From Hirundichthys speculiger (lineage: Eukaryota > Chordata > Actinopteri > Beloniformes > Exocoetidae), in assembly GCA_018398805.1 (NCBI GenBank), contig JAGFBZ010000940.1, positions 310,001 through 374,000 of the forward strand: a stretch of DNA of 64,000 nucleotides, read 5' to 3'. Positions 10,630 through 22,285 of this stretch are shown here, piece by piece (position 1 is the stretch's first letter; every line of letters starts with the position of its first letter). Below the pieces are notes generated by a model. The model was given only the letters and a program-made list of their open reading frames with translations. It did not search any database and was not told the origin of the DNA. The translations under genes were made by a program, and so were the position numbers.

Positions 10630-13062
10630 CTCTCTTACTCTGTCAACTCTATGCTGTGTCTTCTGAGTCCTTCCCTTCCTCTCAATCTCATCCACATTTA
10701 ATATGACACTGGTAATGAAGGAAAGTGTTTCGCAGGGAGGAATTGCAAATGAGCTGAAATTGATTGGGCTTTCTTTCGTACTAATTACATGCAGGCTTAA
10801 TCCAGGAATAATATAACTGTAGGAAGAGGAAGCGGGTACTGACAGGAAGAGAATTAAAGTCGGGCAGACCGTATGAAAAGTGTAGTCAGCTAAATTGAGG
10901 TGGAGCACTGGGAGGAGAACTGGAGTTCAAAGGTCAGAAGGGGTAATAGCTTGGTAGCATTTCTGCAGTAATTTGCAACAACTGATTAATAAAGAAGTGA
11001 ATGAGGATCTGTCCGTAATTATTGTACAAATAACTTATTCAAGTGTGTCTCCCAGACCCACATTTGTAATGATTTGAATGAATTCCCTTGATGCCAAGTA
11101 CTTGCAATGAGTTTGATATCAACGTTCTACTAAATTCTTTATAAACAATTTCCAAATCCAAAAAGCCATCAACAACATGCATATCCTTGAGCAATGAGCA
11201 ACACTAATGTTTATCAGCTGGATATGTAATGTTGTTCCTGGCTAATACAATGCAAGAGTGAAAAGAATAAACAGAGTAAATGTTGCAAATGATAGATTTT
11301 CTTTTACAATCCATATCCAAAGGGCATGGATTTGTGTCAGAACTATTAGTCCCTGTTGCTGTTAGCTGTAGGGCTGCATATCATACATCATTGTGTTAAT
11401 ATTATCTGAGCTGTTTCTCACATATAAGCAGACAAAATGTCTGTCTCATGTTTGTCATACTGAAGTCTTCTTACTTCATTTTCCTTTGTAAAGGAAAAAC
11501 AGCTTATATAGATCTCTAGTACTGACTTTGGACCAAATCATCATCATTTACATTCAGTCATCTTCAATACCATCTTGCATATATTTCATTCTATTGGGAC
11601 TTTCGACTGAAACTTGTCAATCCTTCAAACTGATGAGAATAAGGGACTTGCTTGTACCCATGGCAAATACTGGAGAAAGCTTTATAGAGGGAAAAGGTCA
11701 CGAGGAATATTATGTTGCAGTTGCAACGTATCCGTTGAGAGAAGCATTGTGCCGCTAATCCATCAGAGTCTCATTCGGTGGCACGTTGCTGTTATCAGAG
11801 TCACAGTTTAGCCAGGCTTCACAGGGCAGCTATGGGCGGGTTGGGTTCACCTATCCTGGCCTACTGACAGCCTTGCTAGCTTAGACAGAGTGATCTAGGC
11901 TCAGGGCTGCTGTGGCCATTAATGTTAGATGAGTTTGGCCTCATTGAAATGCAGAAAAGAAAGAAGAGGTCCCCAGGTGACAGCAGCGTCCCTGCTCACT
12001 CCATCCTCTCTTATTATTGACCGGGCCACGGCTTACAAATGAATGCACCTCATCCTGATTCAAGAAGTAGCAAGGCTGAAGCTGTGGCCTCAGCTACTAA
12101 AGGAAGCGATCCAAGCATGTCAGGAGCATTAAATAGGTATATTTCCTTTCACAGACTCAGCCTAATGTCTTGACACGACAAAGAAAAAAGTGAACTAGTT
12201 TTGGTATTATTTGTTTGTAATTGGAAAGTAATAGTTATAAAATGGAATAAAACCTGAATTTGTTTGCTATTTACCAGTTATTGAGGTTAACCACAGGTCT
12301 CGGTCAATCAAAAACAATGCTTATATGAAAAAAAGAGTTGGGTAATTGAACTCTATCCGCAGTTTTCTTAAGAACAAATTATATATTTACATCTACAAAC
12401 CTGTACTATCTGGTAGAAGTCTATACACATTTTATCTCATGCTAAAACTAGTAGAAAAACATAACAACTGTTGGGAAATGATACAATAACTTGCAGAGAA
12501 AATGCTCTTGGCCGGATAGATGAGGTCTGACGCTAAGTCACCTCAATGAACGGCAACACTCGCCATCTGCCACGACAACAAGTCCTCAAGGCTTCAAAAA
12601 TGGCCAGAGCAAATGTTCGAGAAGGCTCAGTCTCGCTAAAACTGATCAGATATTGGAAGTGTTCACCTTTTTGTTCTTGCTTAAGACAGCTACTTTCGGT
12701 GACAGCAAAATAACAGTAGGACAAAAATTCAATTAGATGAATTCAACTCAAATTTCAGGGAGATGAGATGCTGAGATGTTTGAAATAAAGACATATTTTC
12801 AGTCAGAGAAAACAAGATGTAAAAAGTCAGTAAATTAGAAGCTATGGGTAGTTGTTAGTTTGCTGTTAAACAATGTTCCTATATGCATTTTTAATAAAGA
12901 AAACTGTGTAAATATTATAGTCTCTAGTAAAAGTGTATTAAATGTTAGGTATGAGTGATCTAATGCAATTTCTACCTAAATACATTACTGCATTTGTTTT
13001 GCCTCCTCATCTGTAAAGATAATGCAAGAAAGTGAAACCTCTGTGAACAGATATACAGATTT
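10630..13062. other. Stretch without recognisable genes
   Basis: No transposon or exon signature could be supported. A short minus-strand frame at 12533-12724 has no recognisable domain. Confidence 0.4.
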
Positions 13063-13070
13063 ATTCATTT

Positions 13071-14234
13071 TAGGGGTGCACGATAATTATCGACCTGATA
13101 ACTATCGGATCGATAACAGGGAATTATGATGTCATCCCGATAAGTCCGATATAATGACGAATAGCCCCGATAACATATATATTTTTGTCAACACGGCAGT
13201 GCCTCGCTCCCTCTGAGCCTTGAATGACCGGCAGTGAATGTTATGGTTAAGTAACGTCGGCATAATCAGAAAAACAATTTCTCAGTAAGGAGAATCAAGA
13301 ATACCCCCTCATGCCAGAAAACAACTTGTTAACTCGGTCATAATTTTGGTAGTTGCTGACTTTAATTGATATTCACAGTATTTTCCCACATGTTACACAT
13401 AAAAAAAATAGATAAGGCTGAAAGAACAACTAGCAAATGAGGGAACGTGGGAATTTACGTTACATCTTGAATGCAGCATTGCAGTGCGCTGATGGAAAAA
13501 AACCCCCCCAAAAAAAACATGGTGGCGAGTTTTGAAATCGCGCTAACGTGAGCTAACATGAGCTAACATGAGCTAGCGCCCTCTCCTCTCCTCTCCTCTC
13601 CTCCCCTCCCCTCCCCTCTTCTCCCTTCCCCTCCCCTCTCCTCGCCATCATCTCTCTCATCTAAAGCTTCCCAAGAGATTAAAAAAAAAAACCAAAATTA
13701 CAGAACCTGATTTACTTTAATTAAAGGTATTAATTTGAATGGAACCACAAGCCAAAATCCTTTAAACGTAATTTCTTTGTTACTACGGAGTGCACTTTTT
13801 TAGTTTATTTACACAGACAAGTCTAACTTGTGTCAGTACATTATGACCTGTGGATTATTTTTTATTGTCATTGAGGAATGTATTTTTTCAGTTTGTAATT
13901 TTGATGCATGTATTTCCATCAGTTCAAGTAGCCTTTATTTTTTTTTTTATATCAGTCGGTAATGCACCTTATTTAAATTAATATGAGATATCAAATAGGT
14001 TTGTTTGATAGCTTTATGAAAATGTTTTAGAGGCTTGCCAATAGTTTTTCATTGGAAAAAATAAATATCTGTTCGTTTAAAGAGTCAAAACTGTTTTTGG
14101 TTTTGTTCATAGTATTGATGTAATGATCTTAGGTATATGTGTGTGTTATCGGTTATCTGTATCGGCCTTTAGGAGCTGAAAGTTATCGGTTATCGGTATC
14201 GGTTTTTAAAAAAAACAGTTATCGTGCATCCCTA
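13071..14234. mobile_element. Non-autonomous hAT element with 8-bp target duplication
   Basis: The left end TAGGGGTGCACGATAA (13071) and the right end TTATCGTGCATCCCTA (to 14234) are inverted repeats differing at one base. They have the GGGTGCACGAT form common at hAT ends. Flanking octamers ATTCATTT (13063-13070) and ATTTATTT (14235-14242) differ at one base, as expected for an aged 8-bp hAT target duplication. Both subterminal regions carry many TATCGG/CCGATA motifs. The 1,164-bp interior has no transposase frame. It includes three GAGCTAACAT-like decamers (about 13545-13575) and a polypyrimidine tract (about 13578-13645). Confidence 0.87.
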
Positions 14235-14242
14235 ATTTATTT

Positions 14243-17200
14243 AGATAAAAATGTCAGAGTGAGACTTAAATAAATGACTATAAACAAAACAGGCACTAAA
14301 CACGCTCTAAAGGCTTATCAAGGGTGGAAATACAACATAGCAATACTAAAAATATTTGAAATCACAATTTACACTATGATTTTCAGCACCATTATCTGCA
14401 TAATCCTTCACCGCAGAGACATACAGTCGAGGTAACTTGTCAACCAAAACAGATCCACCAGAATCAAAAATGCTCCTTCCACAGTGAAGAGAAAGAGCGT
14501 CAATTTGCTAAAGAATTGCAAATGAAGCAAAGTGACCTTATAAACACAGATGACAGTTTTATGAACAGACACCCTAGCCTGTAGGAGGGAAAAGATAACA
14601 GTTTTTCTCTTACAGTTTTCTCATGAAGTCATACAGATGATTTTAGTGTGCAAATTGGCAAATGTATTAAATACCTTTCCACACACAACCTCTCCAGCTG
14701 ACAACCAGTGAATCCCACCCACACTCACCGTACATCTGTCCTCCTGCCTTTGGTGTGCTGTCAGCTTCTCCCTCTGTTGTACTGAATCCTCTGTCCCTCC
14801 TGCCTGCCTGCCTCAGGTTTGTGACAGCAGACTGCCAGTGCTCTTACCAACAACAGTTCAAAGGAAGTGTTCTTCGAGTGTACAGCTAACAGACGACTGA
14901 CTACTAGAGCAACTACCCCACTCACTCCTAGAGGAAGAAGTCCGAATGACTCGAGCAACCTTCACAAAAGACAAGATGGGTCCAGCTTCTCAGCGCAGAC
15001 ATACCAGACATCTGTTGTAGACAAACTGAAGGCCCTTATCTGTAGCGTTGGCTCACATATAAGGAAGCTGCTCAAAGCTGGAACCGATGTTTCAACACCA
15101 CAGGATTTGTTTTTGCATTTAACAGGAAAACTTCAACTTCCTCTCCTCGGCTAGACTGGGTCACCTCCATGCGGCAGCTGCAACTCCTTTTCTGAGTTCT
15201 GCGATAAATAAATAACACCCTGTGCTGCTTTAGCTTCCAGCTGAAATACCGGGATCAGGTTTGCTGGCTTCTACTGTTTCACTGCCTCACTCTTTTAAAG
15301 CACACAGCAACGGAGCAGGAGTCCAGTCTGATAAAAGCTGAAACAGAGACAACGCTAGCCTTGGCTGTATAACCAGGCTCTTTAAATGACATTTACTGCA
15401 AAACAGCTCCAGCAAAGAAGAGTAAAAATTCCTTGTAGATAGTGAGTAGTGGTGCCCCCCCCACCCGTCCACACACACACACACATGCAAAGAGTTGGTA
15501 TGAGTTCATGCATAAGTCAGGGTGAAAAAGAACAGTGACGAGCAAGATGTGCATGTGAGCGGAGTGGTGGTATTAAAGGTCTGACTGCTGTCCTCAGGAA
15601 TGTTCTCCAGACAGACAACACCACCATATTCTTTCTTTGGCGCTACCAAAGGGTCAGTCTGTCACTGTCAGCAAAAACACTGTGGAAGGTTTTAAGAGTA
15701 AAGCAGAAAACCTCAAACACGGCCTGATGACCAGAGCTTCTAACACTCAGTTACACCTACATGGTGTGCACAAAAACGATTTTATTCTGAAGTTCACAGA
15801 AAAGATTTGTGTTTCATTTGCTGTCTACAGTTTTTTTTTTGTCTGGGAAAAACTGAGGTCACAAACTGCTCATGACTGTGTGACGGGGGTTGGAGCTGGG
15901 AGTGGATGATACTTACATTCTTTCCTCCTTTCAGTTCCACTCAATTTTGTTTTTTTTTTCTTAAAAACTAACCTGTAGCAGTTAGAATATTTTTTTTCCT
16001 CTTATCATGAAATGACTGTGACGATGTGATTTATTCTTGATCAATGGCTTGTCTGAGAACAAAATAATTCCAACATTATGGGCAACAGTGTGCTAGGATA
16101 AATCATAATATACCATAGTTTTAATCCTTAATGGACTGTATAAGGAAACAGATTAGATTTAAAGTCTCACATTTAGGGAATTTGATTAAAAATGTGTAGT
16201 TTATGGCTGTAAAAAAAAAAAAAAAGAAAACTTTTACCCTAACAATTAATAACTGGATAAAGACTAGAAGTCTTTAATTTATTCATCAGACCAAACTAAG
16301 AAATTATTTCATTTGAATGACATTTCAGAGAAATAAATTAACTTGAAATATGTCTGAATCAAATGCTTTCAGTTTTCTTTCTTTCTTACAGAAGATCAAT
16401 GGAAGCAGCTTTAAGCAGGTCTGAAGGCTGATGAATGTTTTCGTCTGCCATCACTGTTACCACCACACAATCACATAAAGAGCTAGAGACACGCAACTGC
16501 AAATATGGACATGAACAGTTTAAGTTACTTTTTAAAGCCACACATCTCATATCCTCTCCATCTTATGTGCATGTGTGAGTAACTGTGGTCATTTTTAGCA
16601 GACAGAAGAGGTTACAAGCCCAGAGGAAAAATCAAGTAACTGACATTCAGGAGAAATGAGTAGAGATGGAAAATGTCTGATGGCTCAGTTTCAGCAGACG
16701 GCATGTGCGGACCATATTAGACTGGGAACAAATATTCATTGAAACGTCTGGACTGACTGAGGGTCTGAGGAGAAACATTTCTGCATTTGAGGAGGAACTC
16801 CAAGCAGCAGCAGGAAGGCCCGAGTTAATTACAGGTTGTAGCAGTTTATGAATGGCGACTGCTGACTCAGGCTACTTTAACCACAGCGGCCACTAATTTG
16901 AACCTTGCTGTGGTTAAATCATCGTGTGGAATTATTAATGTTTTAACTCCAAACCTACAACAACTCATGGTCAGCTATGCTGTTCTCAACAATGCACATA
17001 TGAAAATAAGAAGTGTAGGAAATGATCTTCCTGTCATCTACTGACTATTCAAACACTTGGCAGTCTGAGCAACTAAGCTTTGCTCATTAACTGACAAACT
17101 CATAGACACAAGATTAAAGAGATTATGCAACAACTGATAAATGATAAGTAACGTAAGACAATGATTCTCAATAAAGCTCTTCATGATCCAAATCCAGGTT

Positions 17201-17340
17201 TAAAATCTGGGTTTGGTTGCTTCTCATGTTGTCACCTCAAGTTCTGGATTGTGTGTTAAAATGTTCCATAACCGAGTGACTCCAAACGGACCAGAGCACG
17301 CAGGGTATAATCATGTTTTATTTTTAAGAGTACAGTTTGG
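14243..17340. other. Stretch without recognisable genes
   Basis: Contains one 95-codon open frame (14867-15154, plus) with no recognised domain and no good splice context, short (CA)n near 15470-15484, and A and T runs. No transposon family was identified. Confidence 0.4.
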
Positions 17341-17410
17341 ATTCAATTCAATTTTATTTCTATAGCGTCTGTTACAATGACAATTGCCTCTAGGCGCTTT
17401 ACAGAGACCC
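17341..17410. repeat. LINE-derived 3' tail fragment
   Basis: ATTCAATTCAATTTTATTTC is followed by TATAGCGTC and GCCTCTAGGCGCTTTACAGAG. This matches the common fish tail repeat with a (TTCAA)n end and a GGCGCTTTACA core. There is no coding potential. Confidence 0.6.
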
Positions 17411-18691
17411 AGAGTATGATCAGGGCTTATTATCCTGGAGACCATTCGTTTAGGTTCTAGCTGTGTTTGAATCACCCCTTTGATTAAGGTTGTATGTTTT
17501 GAAAATGAACATTTCTCAGAACTCACCAAAAATTCCCCTAAGCTTCTGTTCTGTGAAAGAGTTTGCAGTGCCATTCAGTGCCAATGTACACTCAAAGATT
17601 TTTTTTTCTACCCTTGATAGAAAAATCTGATTTTCTTGTTTGTTTCCCAAATGTGAATGTGAATATATCTGCTTTTATCCTACCTAATGATTAGGTGATT
17701 CGACTTGCAGGCACTTGAAAACTTCCACAAAACAACATTTATACATGGGATTTAAACATGGCTCACAACCACGGTTATTTACTGAAAGGGATTGGAAAAC
17801 ACTTTCTAGTTCAAGTGGGTTACAGTTGCTGTGTCCTTCATAAACTCTAATATATTGTTAAAGTTAGCATATTTCTATCTTCAGTACATTTAAATACGCA
17901 CGCACTCTTTGGAGTCCAAAACAGTGTAAAAGTCTTGGGCAATCATTCTCTTGTTTCATCAAAGCTATAATGATCATCCATGTTTGGTTTTTGGTCTCTT
18001 AATTGAGATGTGGATCATCGTGATTTGGCATCAGATGTCCTTCCTAACACAGCCCTCTCTATTTATCTGGGCATGGGACCAGCACTATGACAACACTGGT
18101 TTGTGGACCCTTACTGGCTGGGTTTTTGGGATTCCTCTGTTCTGCCTGAGGACACTGTGGCCAATAGATATTCCAATAAAAATAAAACCACACAATGTTT
18201 GGTATTTAGTGTGACTTATTTAAGCCTCTTTTAGGAGACTGCCTCATAAACAGATGTTTAGTGATAATGATAAGAATTCATTCCATTTCATTGAGGTTTA
18301 AGAGAGCTGGATTCCTGTATTTTCTGTGGTATCTTTAAGAGACTGGAAAAATAAATCTGAACGTCGTTAAAGCTTTGATAAAACAGCAAGACCAGGGGAG
18401 CCAAAGAACTTGCTAACATTCGTTTTTGCCCCTAAGATGAGGTATATCACAGCTATGAAACATTTACAACATTTATGAGGTCAAAACCTAAAGCCTAATA
18501 TTACATTGATCTATTACTTTGGCAAGATCTGCTTGTTAAAAAAAAAAAAATGGCATCAGAATTCCAATTCCACATGTACATGCATCCAAATGCATAAATA
18601 AGAGGCGTATTTCTAGGCTGCAGCAGCCAGTTTTAGCCTGAGACTTTAGCCTGGGTGTTCCCAGCGTCCTGGGGTAACAGGATAATCCTAC

Positions 18692-18826
18692 CTTATCGTC
18701 CGCACTGAAATGCAATACTTCCACATTAGATCCCACATGTCCCTGACATCGTCAGCTAGAAACTTGAGATCTGGATCTGGATTGAGTTCTCTAGTGTTTA
18801 TAGGCAACTGGCAGCTGGAAGAGACG
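18692..18826 (-). CDS. Candidate coding exon, product unrecognised (weak)
   Basis: On the minus strand a pyrimidine-rich acceptor CTCCTCTTCTCTCATGCAG lies just before 18826. A donor ATAAG|GTAGGA lies at 18692/18691. Between them one frame stays open for 45 codons and contains INTRELNPDPDLKFLADDV and RDMWDLMWKYCISVRTI. An alternative acceptor TTCCAG gives a start at 18814. The frame closes two codons past the donor, as expected if the exon ends there. The acidic and aromatic composition looks protein-like, but I recognise no family and see no flanking exons. It is a prediction from splice signals and open frame only. Confidence 0.28.
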
Positions 18827-19659
18827 CTGCATGAGAGAAGAGGAGCACTCTTCCTCCCAGCATCTACCCATGCCACTCCTCTTTGCCCTCCTCATTTCAC
18901 CACAAAATATATACCAGTCTGCCTCTGAGAAAAAATGACTAATTCTCTCTCTTTGAGGTTTGGTTACTTCAATGAGTGCTCCAGAGTTCCCTTTTCTTTA
19001 TCTTTTACTTTGCCTTGATAAAAGTGGACAAGCATGACTTAGGGAAGTTGAACAGAGACTTATCCAGCATTACCAAGTAAGGCCAGCAGCTAAACGAACC
19101 AGACGGAGAGGAAAGTTTCGCAGTGGTTCAGCGTGTAACACAAGTGTGTATTTCCATGCCATCGGCTGGCTGCAGCCACTTCTTCAGAGGCCTATCACTT
19201 ACATCTGTGATGTAATCCCCCCTAAATGATCTTTCCAGATCCACACCAAATATGGTTTAGGCCTTACTAGCGCTCTTTGTTCCTCTCCTGTCGTGTCAAG
19301 TCTCACTCTTTTTATCAAAACCCACGGCTTCTGAACACGAGGAGTTGGCTTTTGATAAGCCTCATTTATCAGCCATCTTCACAACAAAATGTAGTGGAAT
19401 AAACCAAAGGCCAAGGATTACAGTTAAAGTGTTCAGTTGTCAAGCAAAAGGTTGGGAGACATAAATGTGGTAAAAGGCTGTGATAAATTATTCTTGCCTT
19501 TTTCTGCCACGGAGCTGGCACCATTGCTGCTTCATAAAACTGTTAAAGTTACTGTTTTGAGTCTGTCAGAAACAGCTGAAATAGTTTTTTGTATTTTTAG
19601 CAGATAGTCAGTGATTGTTCATATGTTTGAATGTATTCTTGAATACAAAGATCAGGCTT
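18827..19659. other. Stretch without recognisable genes
   Basis: No transposon or coding signature was recognised. Confidence 0.4.
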
Positions 19660-20605
19660 CAAGCAGAAGGTGAATCAGATGGATGGAAGTCTGGACAGAT
19701 TCTTCAACAGGTTCAGTTCAGAAACAAGCTCAGCGTTCCTCCTCTCCTGCCTCCAGACAAACAGACCTTCCACCCTCCCTGGACCCACAGCCTTCCTTCT
19801 CAGCTGTCTCATCTCCCACGTCAGTCATGGATCTTACTGCTGCTCCATCATCATCTGCCAACCACATCAGAAAATGCTGGACTCCCCTCCACCTCCACCT
19901 CCACTTCCTGTCTGTCTGTCTCTAGCAGTCAGGTGAAGAGGCAGCTGGAGAGACTGAACAGGAACAAGGCCGCTGGTCCAGATGGTGTCAGCCCTAGAGT
20001 CCCTGTGTGGTCCAGCTCTGTGGGATTCTACAGGACCTCTTCAACATCAGCCTGAGCCAGGAGAAGGTTCTGGTGCTGTGGAAGACATCCTGCCTTGTTC
20101 CAGTACTAAAAAGATCTCATCCATCTTCTCCCAATGACTGTAGACCTGTAACCATTACATCCCACATTATGAAAGTCCTGAGAGAGACTTTTATTGCTCC
20201 ACCTGGACAAGCAAACAAGCACCTTCCAGGACCCGTTGCAGTTTGCTTATCGTTGTGGGGCTCAAGTTGAAGATGCCATCGTACACCAGCTTCAACAAAC
20301 CCACAGCCACCTGGACAAAGCAGGCAGAACTGTGAGGGTCATGTTCTTCTATTTCTCCTGCATTTAACATCATCCATATGCTTTACTAAAAAAGAAACTC
20401 CAGAAGTAATCACCTGGATGACTGATTACATGACAGACAAACAGACAACAGTTTGTGAGACTGGATGGTTGTGTGTCTGAGCAGGTGGTCAGGAGCACAG
20501 GAGCACCACAGGGAACTGTACTCTCACCACTCCTCTTCACTCTGTTCTGGACACCTCAGACCTCCAGTACCAGTCTCAGAGTCCTGTCATCTGCAGGATG
20601 GCTCT
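19660..20605 (+). mobile_element. Rex1-like LINE reverse-transcriptase relic
   Basis: Pieces in several frames spell a CR1-group reverse transcriptase: LDRFFNRF (about 19695), QVKRQLERLNRNKAAGPDGV (about 19932-19991), NISLSQEKVLVLWKTSCLVP (about 20045-20103) and NDCRPVTITSHIMKVL. They continue with FQDPLQFAYR-like sequence, DKAGRTVRVMFF (motif A, broken by a stop) and STGAPQGTVLSPLLFTL (motif B, about 20493-20545). The catalytic FSDD block after CHLQ is lost, and the copy breaks off at about 20605. The motif B wording and the CHLQ block fit Rex1 better than L2, from memory only. Stops and frameshifts make it non-functional. Confidence 0.75.
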
Positions 20606-21472
20606 ATATATGGTTATATATGGTTACTATACACTTGTAAAAGAAATGTCATCATCAGTATGTATGACACTTAAGGCAGAACAACTGCTTTCTTCTATTA
20701 ATACTCTACTGAATGTTATCCAAAAATATCAATTAATTACGCTTCCTCTGTCCAAAGTGGGAATGGGAATATCAAATGCTCCAGACTAACATCAGTGGCA
20801 TGTAAACGGATATCTTGACATGGAGTAATGCAAATCCTGAAAATGATCATGTAAGAAATTTAGCCAAGTATTTTCATTCCCTGATGACTTCTGTGGCTTT
20901 ACTCTGTGCAGCTGCTCCACATTTGTTTATCCATCCATCCATATATATCTCTGTCTCTTACTCTCATGGCAGTACCAGTTTTAGCATCTATAAATACTCC
21001 TAATATGAACAAGCTGGAAACCTCAAAGACTTCATCTCATTATTAATCAAGTCCATTGAGTGGCCCTTCTAACAGATACTAAATACAAAGAAGACACAAG
21101 AATACAAGCACAATATATTAAACAAATATAATGAGATATATAACACTAACCACTCTCAAAAACATCAGCAGCTATAGACCAAAAATATCAGAATTAGAGA
21201 GACAGCAGCTCCCAGGTTGCAACATTATGCTTGTACATTTTCACGCTTCAGAGAGATTTGACAGGAGCTTCAAACTTTGATGTTTCCATTTCACACCATG
21301 AAGATAATAACAGAGTGACTGAAATGAAACTGACCACTAACAGACATGTCTGCAGCATGGCTGAATGAGCTGCTGCTGTTTCACCTGCTGTAAGGTGTTT
21401 GCCTTCCAGAAAACACTCCTGTCTGAAACTAGAGCACAGGTATCAGTGCAGAACAGAGACTGATGAGGCTAT
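20606..21472. other. Stretch without recognisable genes
   Basis: AT-rich and without recognisable features. Confidence 0.35.
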
Positions 21473-21530
21473 ACAGTAATCCCTCACACTTCGCGGTCTC
21501 AGCAATCGCGGTCTCTTCACTATTCTGTCC
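21473..21530. mobile_element. Tigger/pogo-like terminal fragment
   Basis: TACAGTAATCCCTCACACTT is followed by CGCGGTCTCAGCAATCGCGG. This resembles pogo/Tigger-type ends (CAGTAATCCC) and the better element at 36749-37181. Only one end is visible. Confidence 0.5.
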
Positions 21531-21896
21531 AGCCTCTTGACTTTGGGGAAAAGACAAAGTGCTAAACTGTGAGTTTAGCACTTTGCTAAACTCACAGTGA
21601 CATCTACACACCACTTCATTGTGCAAGTAGCATCAGTGCATTCGCTTTCACAATAAACTCCACCGGCCATGTTAATGACAGAACAGCTGCAGTGTCAAAC
21701 GTAATACAATATTCCCTTGGATTTATTTGTCAAAACAAATGTGAATGTCATGGTGGCAATAGATCAAAGTCAGTATAATACATCCCATCCACACCGGATG
21801 ACATCATCTGTGTTAGAGAGCCCAACAGTTTGAGTTGAATCTTTACTTTGGTGCAATTCCCCATCCCGAACAAGCACAAGGCCACAGTGGAGCCAA

Positions 21897-21922
21897 AAAA
21901 AAAAAAAAAAAAAAAAAAAAAA
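21897..21922. repeat. (A)n homopolymer
   Basis: About 26 consecutive A. No retroelement body was recognised next to it. Confidence 0.85.
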
Positions 21923-22035
21923 CATTAACAGGGTTAACAGGTGTCTGAGATGACAGGAAAGAGAATTAATAACAGATAACGACAAAAAAAGTTTGAATAT
22001 GTCATCAATCTATTACTCTTATCTTAAACATAGAG

Positions 22036-22200
22036 ACAATGGGTCATGAAATCTTTGTCAATCTTTGAATAGATTGGCACATAAATCAATTGCTTATTAA
22101 AATCTGCTCCATATTCATGAACGTTGCATGAAACTATATTTATTTCCACCATGGAAACCCATTCATGAAGCTCTCTGCTCTGTTGTTGAGCTGATCTAAA
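22036..22200. repeat. Dispersed element related to 8358-8465
   Basis: Shares CATGAAATCTTT, a TAGATTGGCACATAAATCA block and ATGAACGTTGCATGAAAC with the copy at 8358. It is diverged and partial, with no target duplication seen. Confidence 0.4.
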
Positions 22201-22237
22201 GGACACATGAAGTAACTTAACGCTGTTTACTTGTTTT

Positions 22238-22285
22238 CAGTTCAATTCAATTCAATTCAGTTCAGTTCAGTTAAGTTCAATAATA
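22238..22285. repeat. (TTCAA/TTCAG)n microsatellite
   Basis: A tandem pentamer run of the type found at LINE 3' ends. A shorter similar run is at 27147-27175. Confidence 0.75.

Noticed and set aside
14867..15154. 95-codon plus-strand frame
   Set aside because: No recognised family and no splice signals. It is not longer than expected by chance in this composition.
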